Shown: piece after piece, positions 13,672 through 26,255 of the stretch
Position numbering within the stretch: position 1 is the first letter of the stretch
Layout of the letters: every line of letters starts with the position of its first letter
NCBI GenBank assembly: GCA_963978895.1
Contig: OZ022238.1
Span: forward strand, 26,752,617-26,816,616
Source: Erpobdella octoculata
Taxonomy: Eukaryota > Annelida > Clitellata > Hirudinida > Erpobdellidae
Direction of reading: 5' to 3'
Length of the DNA: 64,000 nucleotides
The notes under the pieces: model-generated
The model's database searches: none
The model's input: only the letters and a program-made list of their open reading frames with translations
What the model was told of the DNA's origin: nothing
Position numbers and translations under genes: made by a program

Positions 13672-14109
13672 CTAGCAGGGGTACCCGGTGTTGCCCAGGG
13701 TTTTTAAAGGTTTTTCTAATGTTTGTCTCTCTCGCTCCAATTTCCTTCTCCGCCTTCCCATTCCCGGTTGCTTTCCCGCTCCCGGTAGCTTTCCCGTTCT
13801 CGGTCGCTTTCCATTTCGATCGAGAACGGGAATGGGAGAGCAAGCATGAGCAAGAACGGGAGAGCAAGCGTGAGCGGGAACGGGAAAGCGACCGGGAACG
13901 GAAAGGCGACCGGGAACGGGAAAGGGAACGGGAGAGCAAACAGGAGAGGAAAAACGACCGGAAGCTAGAAAGCGGCCGGGAACGGGAAAGCGACCGAGAA
14001 CGGGAAAGCAAACGGGAACGGGAAAGTAAGCGGGGAAGGAAACCTGAGCGAGAGACAAACATTAGAACAACCTCTAAAAACCCCGGGCAATGTCGGGCAC
14101 CCCCGCTAG
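13672..14109. mobile_element. two Helitron 3' tails in inverted orientation (foldback-like)
   Basis: The left end reads CTAGCAGGGGTACCCGG and the right end, on the opposite strand, CTAGCGGGGGTGCCCGAC. Inward from both ends follow a GTTTTTARAGGTTTTTCTAA-like segment, then TGTTTGTCTCTC, then a GC-rich minisatellite on complementary strands meeting near 13815. The right half (about 13816-14109, plus) ends in a CCCG/CGGG hairpin followed by CTAG and T, a Helitron-type 3' terminus. Arg/Glu/Ser-rich ORFs here are read-through of the minisatellite, not genes. Confidence 0.75.
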
Positions 14110-14217
14110 TAATATTATAAATAAATAAAATATTTAATTAACTTATTATAATCCATAAAATATATCCAATGTTGATCGTAATGTTAAAACATCCGTCCTT
14201 GGGACGGGCAAAACCAC

Positions 14218-14222
<5 letters not shown>
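14081..14222 (+). repeat. composite double Helitron 3' end
   Basis: After the first CTAG (14106-14109) comes about 100 bp of AT-rich DNA and then a second Helitron-like terminus: hairpin CCGTCC-TTG-GGACGG, then GCAAAACCACTAG and T. The whole segment is found, base for base as far as I can compare, inverted at about 57207-57348, again followed by (TA)n. Confidence 0.85.

Positions 14223-14285
<63 letters not shown>
14222..14285. repeat. (TA)n microsatellite
   Basis: About 64 bp of TA following the second CTAG. Confidence 0.95.
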
Positions 14286-14289
<4 letters not shown>

Positions 14290-14405
14290 GGGATGGGCCG
14301 ATTTGGATTTTTTACCGATATCGGATAATCGGTGACGTTTTTTAACGATTCCGACTCCGATCCAATCATTTTTGGTTTTTCTGAAAACGACTGCTGTGTT
14401 TTGCA
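14286..14405. mobile_element. possible hAT-type terminal fragment
   Basis: Begins TAGGGATGGGCCGAT and continues with CCGATATCGG-type motifs. A related terminus, TAGGGCTGAACCGAT on the minus strand, occurs at about 47235-47255. No matching opposite end was found, so it is probably a fragment. Confidence 0.4.
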
Positions 14406-17400
14406 AAGTCCAGATTATTCACAAAAATCTTCATAGTGTTTAGAACGAAGGTGATTTATTAGTCCACTTGTGCCATAAGTACGTGGGTCATTCCTACCTC
14501 GTGTGAGTTCATCCTTTCAAATTAGGCAATTTGCCTTACTCTCATTAAAAGAGTTGATTTCAAAATACTTCAAAAATTCTACTTTTTGGTTTGACATTTC
14601 TTGTTTTAGTTATATAATTTTAAAATAGTCTATCAACTTATTTAATAATTACCTTTAGAAGCTTCTGAAAATATCTGGCTGATTTAGTTTTGTAAATCTT
14701 TGATATAGGGATTTCGAGTCTAATACAAATTATTGGTATCAGGCTGTAAGCCATAGACATATAACTAACTTACTATATCTGTGTTGCAAGACCCATTGAT
14801 TGGTGGATTTATATTTTTTATCTAGTTTCTAGATTAATCAGGCACGACAGTAAGTGGCCTGATAGTGCTGAGTGTAATAAAAATAAGTAATTCGATATCT
14901 GTCTCATGTACAGCCAGACATTTTGCTGTGAAACAATATTTATTACAAGACCTGCTGGCGCTGCTCGGTTTCCGAAAAACCAGTTTTTATTACTTGGATG
15001 AGTTTTTAAAAAACATTTAAAAATTCATTTTATTTTAATTGAACTACAATTTATTTGATCTTGTTTATTGGCTCTAACTGTTGTCAATTTTATATACTTC
15101 GCTAGATGATAATTTCTGGTGCATCTCAAATTATATTTCCTTGCACAGCTGTATAGAGCTATTGAATTAATCACAACATGCATTGAAATTTAAATATAAT
15201 TTTTTGAAAAGTTTGAAATAAATTGTGTTCATATCTGATTTAATTAAAAGTACTGAAAAGAAAAAAATGTTTACAGGCCGTTTCTATTGAATCAACGAAA
15301 AACATAAAAATTTATTAATACTACAACTTCTAGTCATACAAGCCAGGTTCTTGTTTGGGTCTCCCAGACACCCCAAATTGCAACATGAAACAACTCCTCA
15401 GATGCATTTTTGAAGCTTGTTGTGGAATGGGATTTGAGTATCCAAGGTTGTCGGGGCCAGGCATGTGATAATGAATTTAATAAAAACGAAGTAAAAAAAG
15501 TATATAAGCAATAGAGTAGGCCTACTTAATGGCTAGAAAACTATAAAAATCCAGTATCACGATTTTTGTAAAATTTCAGCTTGATGAAAATTGTTGCTAC
15601 TGCGCCAGACTTCTGCCATATCGCCGGGAAAAACTTGTTAGATTACAGCAACAGAGGCAAACTCATTGGCAGCGTACTTTGCCACATAGCCTTCAATCTA
15701 GTTCATTGTGATTTATCATGATATTTTGTTTTGAATCATTAAGTCTAACTGAAGTTTGCCATCTAAGACAGCAACGCTAAAATAAAAGCTACTTAATAAA
15801 AAAAAACTTTTGCATTACTCTGCAAGGTTAATGGGAGATACAATTTTGACGACGCTATAATTGCGGCAAAAATGACTCAAAAGACAGATTTTGAAAATGT
15901 TTTGCTTGAGATAAAATCTGTTGAGACTAAAGTCATTCACGCCAGAGAACAAACTCATAGTTTAATTTTTATCTGGTTGACATCAGTGTATCTAAAACGC
16001 TTCGATAAATTGAAGACATTTTAATTTTTTTCGATGGACTGAAAATTTTGAATAAATCTGCAAAAAAGCTAGACATGTTCATGTTAACTCAACATGAATT
16101 GCAAAATAAAAACAATGGCATTGACCTGAAATTGAAGGGTTTTGTACTTTCTGTAATTATTTCTTAGGGCGAAGTAAGTTTTAGTGTCTCGCAAACTTTT
16201 TCTATATGCGCACACTGAAACGGAGCCAATTTTTTTGCGGCACATTTAATGCTCCTTAAGAAACCAACGAAAAAATAATAAACTGACTGAATTATTCAAA
16301 TTTATTCAAGCTAACAGCTGCTAGCTACAGAAAAATTTTGTAACAACGGTGAAGCTTCAATATATAAAACTGATCGATTGTTACTTACATAATGTTCTAA
16401 TAACCCACGGCACACAGTTTTGGAGAAATTTTCGAATTCTAAGAACACCATATACCTTTTTAATTTTTTTTTACAAAGGAAAGCACCAAATTATCTTGAT
16501 TTTGATAAAGATTTTGCTCAACCAATTAATCAACTAATTTAATAAAAAAGTTTTGCCAAAAACTGTTCTGAACAATGACGATAAGATATTTTCAGCAATT
16601 GATAGTAGACATATTTTTCTAGTGTTGTTTCATTTTTCTGGGGAAAGGCTCCAATCGTCATTGCTTGGGGCGGGAGTATCATATGAAAATGGTCCTGATA
16701 CAAACTTGTCCTTTCAGTTTAATCAGTTTTGTTTGTAGTCCGTTTTTAACTATTTGACTAATTGAACTATTGTAGAGAGAAAGTCTTGAATGATGATCTG
16801 TAATTGCTTTGCCAAAACAAGAGAAGTCTTTCTCGAACTAAGCTGAACTACTAAATTTGCTGAAAAATTGTATAAAAGGCCAGCTGTTTTATGCAAGTAT
16901 TGCTTTATCTTCTGTCTTATCTCAAATCGCAATGGGTTTGTTGATTTTATATGCTAGACGTTTTTTCTTCAAACTGGATTCATAAACATCTTTGTTATTT
17001 TTTGTGTGACGTTCAATCGATAGATCAATCAAATAAACTTATAAAACGTTGATGAAGTTTTACTAAACAAATTGCAAATGGGTCGTGTTTTTGGGGTGGA
17101 AAATTCTCTCTATTGCTAGCAATGGAAGTCAACCTAAACAGTGCCACCTGGCTAACTGGCAATTATCAGGTAGGCTAAAGCATTTTTTAAGCAATCGTCC
17201 TTTCCAAGTCATAGACGTTTTTGGAAAAATTTATCTTTCCGGTCATCAAATTGGTTTTTGAAAAATAACCCACACGCTCAACAATTTTTTTCAAAATATT
17301 AATGTTAAGATTATGTATCACTCCCACTTTGCTTCCGTAGGCCAAAATCTCAGCCAAATAGTTGCCAGTTTGGCCCCGATCAAAGTTAAAGTTTTTCTAA

Positions 17401-19740
17401 TTTTTTACCATGATCTGACTTCACCCGATTCGACCTGACCCGACCCGCTATTAAGTCTATTATCCCGGGCTCAACCCAAGGACATTTCTTGTGCATACTA
17501 TATTTTTTAATAGTTTTTAATCTTTAATACTGTACACCGGGTTTTTAAATTCCTGGTGTTAACTTCACCGCCTGTCTTGATTGATTGATTGCTTGCTTGA
17601 ATGTTTGCAAACCTTGAAAGTAAAAATTTACTAACTTCCCGTATCCAATCGAGTTGAAATTTGAAATATAGGCTCGCTCCTTATGTCTATGCATTTTATT
17701 AAAATTTAAAAAGCTTTTGAAAGAAATTTTAATTAAAAATATTTTTTGTTTATGTTTTAAAACCAAAACAAATCAAATAGAATTAAATGAATGTTTACGT
17801 ATATAAATTCAATAAACAATTTCATTTAAAAAATATTGTTTTTGCAATAAATAAAAACCTGCAAATCCATGAATATGAAGAATTTGTTAAAAACCTGGTT
17901 TTTACGACAAAACTCTTCCTGATGCAAATCTTAATTTGATCCTGTTTCTTTTTTCCTTATTTTTTTATCCATGAATTAAATAATGGACTAGCTTGCATTT
18001 GGCAAAGCAAATGTTTGTGCATACTGTATATGAACGAGTCTATACTAGTATACAATTTTACTTTATATCACGGCATACGTAGTATCATTATAACCCAACT
18101 TTGATCAACGACTCAAGTTTCTTCACATTTTTCAAATGACATGCAAAACGCAAACAGTTTGATCCAAATAATATCCGCTTTCAATTCAATAAGCCACAAC
18201 GCTTAAATGATTGACTGGCACGAATAATACATTAAATAATAAATAGTCGGAAAAATACATGGAATCTTAAAGTTTTAATTCTGTTCAGCATTAAATAAAC
18301 GTTGGACCTTTATTGTACAAATTTACAAATTCCTGAATTTACACATCATTGAAAAATTTAATTTTATGCTTACAGTATTTCAGATGAAAAATTCTAGCAC
18401 CTTCAACCATCTAGAAATTCATAGTTGCGCCAGTTGTGAAGAACTCCTTTCAAAGAACTTCAATGAGTTGAAATTTCTGATTCTTGGTAATAAATCTTTT
18501 GCTGTTAATTTAACCCCACCAAATAACACTATTTTTCACGGGAAATAAAATACAATTTTAAAATGGCTATATCTAAGAAGCCTATAAGATGATTTTTATT
18601 TTTCACAAACCATGTTTATTGTTTTTATGACCTTGAAAATTATTATTTTGAAAATTAAAGATAAAACTCAACAGAAAATGTATAAATAAACTATGGAAAT
18701 TACTGAAAAATTTAGAAAAAAAACCTGCAATATAGTTTTTTGTTTGTTAGTCTAAGAAAATTAACATACAGTTTACACTTGTGATAAGTTTTTTCATAAA
18801 AGAATACTTTTAATACAGTACTGGATTGAATGAGGGAAACGTATTGCCAAATAAAAAAAAAGCAAACCGTATCTTAAGTTTCTGTAAACCATCTTTCCGT
18901 TTTTCATGCATACAAAACCTCCTACCTTAAAGTACAAAAACAATGTTCACGGTATTGTCTACCATGGAAGTTTTTTCTTGCGTCAGCGTGTGCTAAACTG
19001 ACTCTGAATTAAGATGTCAACAGAATACTCGGTAACTTAATGATTTTTTATGCACAGAAATGATGTTCTGATATTGACAGAAGAAATTAGTCAGAAGTAC
19101 ATGAAATGATGGAAGCGTCACTGTTCACAAAGCAGAACTCTACAGGCAACTAGTCAGGCACATGAGATTTGGCTTTGTTTAACGTTGTGTTAGTCGGTGG
19201 ACCTTTAAGCCACAAATCCCTTATCTAACTTTTTTTACCCGCGCTTCTATTGCACAGAACAATGCAAATATCATAATTTAAAAAGAAAAATTTACAAAGT
19301 TTGTACTTTAATGACCAGCACAAATATTCCGAGACTTGATAAAAAATGGATTTAACTGCTTCACACAATATATTTTCTACTAGTATGGATAAAGTATGGC
19401 ATCTCAATAAAAAAAGTGTTCCTAATTTTTTAATTACATTTTTTATATCAATTTTCAATTACATGTTATTACATTATTATAAATTTTCCAGACTCAGCAA
19501 TAACTAAAAAAAACACGAAAAAATCTGTCAAGTTGTTATTTACGAGTTTTTCTCTCCCAAGAAAGTGACACTGCTAAGGACAGTAAGACCAGTTTTTAAC
19601 TACTAAGTCATAAGCTGGGGTTTTCAAACATACCTTCGAGGGCACTGTTCTCTCGTAGCTAAGTCATAATCAAGTAAATTTATAGAATAACAACGTTATT
19701 TTTTTGAAAAAATAACTTTTCAACTTTTTGCGTAACCAAG
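14406..19740. other. 5.3-kb interval with no recognised gene
   Basis: AT-rich on both strands. Small ORFs at 16349-16738 and 18366-18548 have no motif I know. Short blocks near 17025 (ATCAATCAAATAAACTTATA) and 17560-17700 (TTGATTGATTGCTTGCTTG, then TCCAATCGAGTTGAAATTTG) recur near 11395 and 22435-22570. They look like worn Helitron- or SINE-type tails. Confidence 0.5.
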
Positions 19741-19744
19741 TTCA

Positions 19745-20082
19745 AATTTAGTTTTTGTAAAAAATGTAAATGTAAATGTAGAACATTAGGGCGCTATTTC
19801 GTATTGTTAATACCACAGAACTGCTCGTGAATATGGGATCACACAGTGTTACCTGCCACCCGCACGTGTATCCGAAATCGGAATGTGCCGAACCCTATTA
19901 CATTCCAGTCGTGAAACTGGTACTCATTTATCAACCAGTGAAGGATGAAAAGCTGAGTTGGCCTGAGCAGTGTGAGTGAATTTCTTGCTCAACAGAATTA
20001 CGCCTCGCCGTGACTGAGATTTGAACCCACGACGGCAGGATGACAACATAACTGCTTTCATCACTGTGCTACGGCGCCTCTA
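19745..20082 (-). mobile_element. tRNA-derived SINE
   Basis: On the minus strand, box A-like TAGCACAGTGATGAAAGC (20054-20071) and box B-like GGGTTCAAATC (about 20016-20026) have tRNA-like spacing. About 200 bp of unrelated body follow, ending near 19760 in a tail of ATTTAC repeats. It is too diverged to be a functional tRNA. Confidence 0.72.
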
Positions 20083-20154
20083 CCTCTTGTAACAAAGTTT
20101 GAAAATTTCAAGAAGTTTTTGCCAAAGCTATTTTACGTTTTATAGGCTAAAAGA

Positions 20155-20408
20155 GTTAAGAGGGACATGAAGAAAGAAAGGAAGCGAGACAGCAAGCAGA
20201 AGAGCGAACTTGAATTGCAAAGCAAATGGGAGTGGCAGAACGAACAGAAAGGAAGAGCAAACGGGAAAAGAAGAAGCGGGAAAGCAAGAAGGAGCAAGAG
20301 AGCAGACGGAAGAGCAAGCGGGAATGGAAACAGTAGCGAGCGAGAGAGAAAGAGAGAAAATAAAGAAAAACCTCTAAAAACTCCGGGCAAGCTGGGCAAT
20401 CCCGCTAG
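20155..20408 (+). mobile_element. Helitron 3' tail with minisatellite
   Basis: A degenerate purine-rich minisatellite of AAGCGGGA-like units runs into CCTCTAAAAACTCCGGGCAA, a weak hairpin and CTAG at 20405-20408, followed by T. Same family as 13816-14109 and 35860-36240. The ORFs here are repeat read-through. Confidence 0.75.
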
Positions 20409-21265
20409 TAAAAAATATTTGCAAGCTCTGCAAACTTCATGAACTATTATTATTGTTGCTTTTTGATTATGGTTTAAATCATTTGCTACTTATTATGAAT
20501 TTCTTTGCGTGGATGAAAAATTTTTTGCTGTTTTATTTTTCTTCAACTTTAGTTTTGTTTTCCCATTTGTGTGGGACTCTAATAAATTGACAACAGATTT
20601 ATTTCTCCATTAGTTTATATTATTTTGAATGTGTTCTTAAAATTGTATATGCGATATAAAATCAGGTTTGACAATCGACTTTTTCTTTGGTCTTATAACA
20701 GCAGTATCTTATGAAAAAATAAGATACAACATTAATTCAATCAAATGTTTCTTTAAATGAAGAAAATAACAACACAGAAGCGTCCAAACCATATTTTGTC
20801 AATTTTTAGGAATTTAAAAAAAATGAATTGTCAATGATCAAAAGCTTATAATCACTTGTGATTGCATGCAAGCGTAGGTAAAAAAATGAAAACCTTGCAT
20901 TAGCTGGAGAAAAAATAGTAAATGCAAATTAGTTAGAACGCTTGGTTGAAGAATAAAAAACAAAAAAGTTTATTGAAGACCAATCAATTGAGATTATTTT
21001 ATTTGCAAATCGTTTTAAAACCTCCTAATCCATGTCAGGTACACAATACAAAGTAGCAATACATTTTTCTAACAACTTTCGTATCATCAATGCATAAAAT
21101 TTACCTACTTGCTCATTTGAAATCTTTTACGTCTTTCAAAAGCCCACTGTCCAAAATGTTAAAAACTGATATGGGCTACTGTGCGTTACAAGCGTTCGGT
21201 AAAATTCTTGTTATCCCAGTAGGCCCAGTGGAATAATCACTTACAAAAATTACGAAAAGTTTATT
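20409..21265. other. AT-rich interval, no gene recognised
   Basis: No coding, RNA or terminal-repeat signal seen. Confidence 0.5.
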
Positions 21266-21269
21266 TAAA

Positions 21270-21304
21270 GTGGCTCACTGTTTCGGACGAAACTTCAGAG
21301 CCAC
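21270..21304 (-). ncRNA. degenerate hammerhead-like motif
   Basis: On the minus strand GTGGCT (21304-21299) pairs with AGCCAC (21275-21270), giving a 6-bp stem I. It encloses CTGAAG, a short linker and GAAAC. The last core adenine of CTGANGA is replaced and the cleavage triplet reads GTG, so it is probably inactive. The layout matches PLE hammerheads elsewhere in the window. Confidence 0.4.
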
Positions 21305-21339
21305 TAACTATGAAAGCAATGTCAAAAAGATTTAGAGAA

Positions 21340-22230
21340 GAGAAAAGACTTGAGCAAACTGCGGAATTTCGTCTTAGAAGATGTTTTTTTTATTATGGAT
21401 GAAAAGCAGTGCAGCTTTAAACTCTATCCTTTTCGAAAGGCTGAGCCAGCTGAGTTCTTGAAAAAGAAGACTTGCATGGTCGTACTTCTTATTGTTGGAG
21501 ATTATTTTGGCGGTGTTATTGAGCTGTGGCCGTCCAATATAAATCATATGATGATGGACTGTATCCGGGATATATATTTTTTTTTTGCAAACAAGCAAAG
21601 GTGGAATTGCCATAATCAATCCTGGGCATGATGAAAGCGGTCACGAAAGCTTTTCTACCGACAGCCGCCAGGGTACCATCCACACTTCGAATCTGTAGGA
21701 GCATGGCAAAGTATCTGCGAATGATGCTGTTGATTTGTGACAGCATTGAAAAATCCGAATCGATGTAGATTTATAGGTTTTTTTTACTTTTGAAATGGGT
21801 TTAATGTAAGAATTGAAGACTTTAAGAGCATCGACCGGAATCCGATAGAGAATACGTTTGGATGAACACTACAAGACCTCCGACTTTTCTGGGTTGAGTT
21901 ACAAGCGGTTCTTGAACATCCAACAACCAACGTCCTTGACGCAAGCCGACATTTTTACGGATAATTTGAACTGGAGTGCAGTACCCATAAATTTGAGTGT
22001 CGTCGGCATAAAGGTGGTAATGAAGGCCATGGACGTTGAAGATTTGTCCAATGTTCCCAATGAATAGGAAAAATTAAAGCGAACCCAGAACTGAACCATG
22101 TGGAACGCGCAGTCCAAAATGCAGCTGCAGATGTAAGGCCACCATGCTTGACCAGAAACACCTGATTCGTCAAGTACGATCGAAACCAGTTGCTGAAGGT
22201 CTAACTGAACACGATATTCAGCAAAACAAA
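21340..22230 (-). pseudogene. L2/CR1-type RT remnant
   Basis: Non-LTR RT in several frames on the minus strand. A YADDTQIY catalytic box reads at about 22013-21990. Downstream come TAFIMPRIDYGNS near 21640 and the post-RT region (KIISNNKKYDHASLLFQEL, then KRIEFKAAL) near 21480-21400. A segment upstream of YADD near 22100-22040 looks like the usual VPQGS/LGPLLF region with frameshifts. A 30-bp block at 21519-21549 interrupts the conserved region and matches the repeat at 9.3 and 12.3 kb. Frameshifts make it non-functional. Confidence 0.78.
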
Positions 22231-23960
22231 AAATAGAATACCAAAAATTTTAACTTCATGTATGATTATAATTTGGAGGGCAGGAAGTTCAGTTTCTAGA
22301 TAAAGTAATAGATTTATCATCCTTAAAAAAAGTTCAGCAAAGATTTTTTAAATTTCAGTTTTAGGCATTTCAATAATTTTATCTATTATTATAACCTTTG
22401 AATATTAATTAACATTATATCAAATTCACCGTGTTTATTTGCTTGCTTGCTTGAGCTATGCGTTGGAACCCTTTGAAGCTTTAAAAAACCATACCTATAA
22501 TCATCCAATCGAGGTGAAATTTAATGCATTGAGTTATCGTCATACACATTGCATTCCATTGAACTTTCAGATTAATTGGACAAAATTTTAATAAAATACG
22601 AAATAAAACTATTTTAATTTGAAAAAAATAAAAACTCAATTTTTCTGAAAAATTAAATGAATTAAAATAACAATTAATTTTTCAAAATAAAAATTGTAAT
22701 AAAAATTTTGTTTATTCCATATTTATTTGAAAGTTTCTTATATTTTTAATCTTCACGTATTTTTCATATTAAGTATTTAGAAGACTCTGGTCAATCTTTT
22801 TTATTTCATAGACTTATCAATATGAAAACAATGAAAAAAATAGAAGCTAACGAATTACAAATGTAAAAAATTTGGAAAAAAATTAAAATTTTTATTGGTT
22901 CACTTGTTTTATTTCAGCTTATGTGATTAATTTTTAATAAGTTTGCATAGTGTCGTGACTTTAATTTTATATTTTCATTTGGTACAAAAAACTTCCCTTC
23001 GAACTCCAGCGAATCACATTTTCTGAAAGAAACCTTGTCGTTAACTCATTAAAGGTTTTAATCAGCAATCGCTTTTTCTTACCTCTGTGAAATTATTTGT
23101 TCGGCAGGGTCCAACAAGTTGGTAAGTAAAACTACGTGAGATCATATCATGCACGAGCTTAGGCTTAATAAGTGTCACAATGTTGGCTATTACTTTTATT
23201 ATTATCTGTACACGAGTGTTCAATCCAGCCTAAGCTGTGACTTTACAGAAGAATTTATTTGCATATAAACTGCAAACTTGTGGTTCATATAACTAATAAC
23301 TGCTTTTTCTTTTTTTTTATAAAACCACACCTGATCTCCATCACCTCAAGATCTGAAAAGTTCAACAGAAATGAAATTGGGCCAAAGAAAGACAAACCTG
23401 TAGTTAACAACTTGGTGTGCTTTTAATTTCTTCTCACAAATTACATTTGCAGGCAAACACAAATTTCAGGAAGAGTTGATATTTTAAAGAAAAATAAAAT
23501 TGTAGTAATAAGCTTGAATGGCAACATTATAATGTTGAAATTATTTATTAAAAAGCTGCTTTCAATCAAATAACTAGCAAATCATAATTTAAGTTTAACT
23601 TCTATGAAGTTTTAGTGATATTTTCTTTATATAAGTTTAAATGTTCATGCATGTGCATTTCAAATTTTATTGAGTTGAAATCAAATAATTATTTTATATT
23701 TATTTTATTAATATACTGATAATGTAACATGAATTCAATCATGTGGTTTGAATAAACATTTTTATTGAAAAAGCTTTACGGATTTCAATTTAATTTTTTT
23801 TTTACAAATTATTCATTAACGATTTCCTAACACTTGGCTGCTAAAAGACACAAGTTGTCTTTTTTTTTGTCGTTAATGTGCAACAATGTTGTTAAATTAA
23901 GTTAATTTTCATCAAAAGAAACTTCCAAACCGCAGCATCATCTTCATCATTTTTTTTTAT
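22231..23960. other. AT-rich interval, no gene recognised
   Basis: 22435-22570 resembles 17560-17700 (TTGCTTGCTTG, then CCAATCGAGGTGAAATT), probably a worn repeat tail. Otherwise featureless. Confidence 0.5.
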
Positions 23961-23962
23961 AA

Positions 23963-24190
<228 letters not shown>

Positions 24191-25089
24191 TCAACAACAT
24201 AAACATATCGATGCACCACCATTACAACAATAGATTAGCAATAGCATCACGTAAATAGGACATCACGTGACACCTTTCGTTTGTTCTCATTGGTCAAATT
24301 CTGAGAAGCATATTTAAAAGAGATTGGCCTGACTTTATGTAAATGAACAAGGAAGTTTTGAATTTAATTTTTTATTTAAATTTTAAAAAATACGCCTCTA
24401 CAATTAAAGGCACCTTTGATTTTGTTGAGAAAAAAGAACAAGGGTTATAATGAACGGATACAATGACAACTATAATCCATCCTAATCTATTCAACTCGTT
24501 GAATTGTGAATAATTATAGATAAGGAATTCGGATGAAATTCCTAAGAATATTACAATTCACTTCCTTAACAGAAGAAAACCAATGAGCAGGTTTGAGGAT
24601 TTAAGAAAGTTTTTTTTGGTCATATATGTCGTGTTTGAGTCACATTAGGAACCTCAAGTTTTTAAGGATTCTAGTTAAAGTTGTAAAGAACTTATTCATT
24701 AAGAAACCGACCTGCATCTAGTGACGCACACAAACTACAATCTTTTTTCACCATAAATATAAACAAAATAATTTGCTCATGGTCAACTGTTTCAGATATT
24801 TAGTTTAATTTAATTTGAGCCCTTTTTAAAATATTTAATCATTCACCTGCTCCAGGTATTTAGTCACTCAAAAACTTCATATTCAGCAAGTTTACAAGAA
24901 TTTATGATGTCTCGTTCAATATGAATAGTTAATTTCCATAGTTACCGGTCCTGTAAAGATTATGATGATTTATATCATAGCATTAGTAACAGTTCACGTT
25001 TCATTCATTTCGTTCTTGTTGTTACAATTCAAAAGGCTCACGTAAGTTTTAATGGTTTATTGGGAATTTTTAAAGAATAAGTGTACAAA
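24191..25089. other. AT-rich interval, no gene recognised
   Basis: No motif or structural signal recognised. Confidence 0.5.
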
Positions 25090-25235
25090 CATGTAAGCGG
25101 GAATATGTAAACGGGAATATGTAAGCGAAAATATGTAAGTGGGATTATGTAAGCAGCGATATACAGGGGGTAATATGTACACGGAAATTTGTGAGTGAAA
25201 ATATGTATATGAGAATGTGCAAGTTGAAATATATA
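25090..25235. repeat. degenerate minisatellite, ~15-bp unit
   Basis: About nine diverged copies of a unit like ATATGTAAGCGGGA. The GC-richer core resembles units of the Helitron tail minisatellite. Confidence 0.75.
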
Positions 25236-25984
25236 ACTTTGTTATAATTGTACTTAAAAATTGTGCTGATTAAGAAAAAAAACGTAGATATCTCACAACT
25301 TTCAGTTTCACTATTAAATCAGCCATCCTAATCATCATATTCACGTCGTGAGTCGTTTGAGTCATCAAAGTCGTGTATACAAGCCGTAACGCACAAAACC
25401 ACTCACTCAGGTAAAATTGGGACACAAACGCGTTTTACAGAATTTTTACGATACGTATAATTTAAAAAGAATATTTAATTAAATCTTCTTTTCTTTATTT
25501 TATTCTAAAAAATACATTATTACCAACAATCAAACACATTTATAAATATAAATATCTTAAAAACTTGTTTATATATTTTTTATGCTTTACAAAGGTTTAC
25601 AAAGCCATCTCGCAAATGTTTGAAAATAAATAAATAATGGCTATGCAATTTATTTTTAAAAGTATAATAATAAAAACATATAAGTTTATATATGATTTGA
25701 CTTATAATCTCGCTTTTTAATTTTTTTAAAATGTCTTTAAAAAGAAAATGATTCATACTAGCAGCTTAATCTCTAATAACAAAACAATAATTTTAATCTG
25801 CAATAATGTGAGCTTTTTACATGACTTCTAGCAGCTAAATCGTGTAACAGGTTGCTTAATAAAACCTGCACGTGCTGGTTTCTCGTGTTGTGCGAAAATT
25901 AAACTGTTACTATCCTTATACCTCCGGTAGACCTCTTTGCAATGTCGCTGATGAAATTAATGCGTAATCATAACCGTTACTTTT

Positions 25985-26255
25985 ATATAAATACCGATAC
26001 ACACAGCGATACCGATACAATCCGATAATGCACAGCAATATCGATACAATCCGATACATACACAGCAATACCGATACCTACATAGCAATACCAATACATA
26101 CGTAACAATACTAATACATAAGCAACATTACCCATATATACCTAACAATACCGATACATTCACAACAATACCGATACATACACAACAATATCGATAAATA
26201 CACAACAATACCGAAACACACACGGCAATACTGATTGTTACACAGCAAAAGCGCT
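25985..26255. repeat. degenerate minisatellite, ~18-20-bp unit
   Basis: About thirteen diverged copies of CACAACAATACCGATACATA. Confidence 0.85.

Noticed and set aside
13379..14120. Arg/Ser/Glu-rich ORFs of up to 227 codons at 13.4-14.1, 20.2, 32.7, 35.9, 61.4 and 63.2 kb, resembling RS-domain splicing factors
   Set aside because: They are open on both strands over the same minisatellite in a Helitron tail; the pattern follows the repeat, not codons.
13672..14222. CRISPR-like array (regular repeats in GC-rich tract)
   Set aside because: Units are short, degenerate and contiguous with no unique spacers, in a eukaryotic context.
19745..20082. Functional tRNA genes at 20.0 and 37.4 kb
   Set aside because: Box A/B are present but acceptor stems do not pair and SINE bodies follow.
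23110..23140. Possible 14-nt microexon between CAG acceptor and GTAAGT donor
   Set aside because: No coding exons nearby; splice-like pairs this close are expected by chance.
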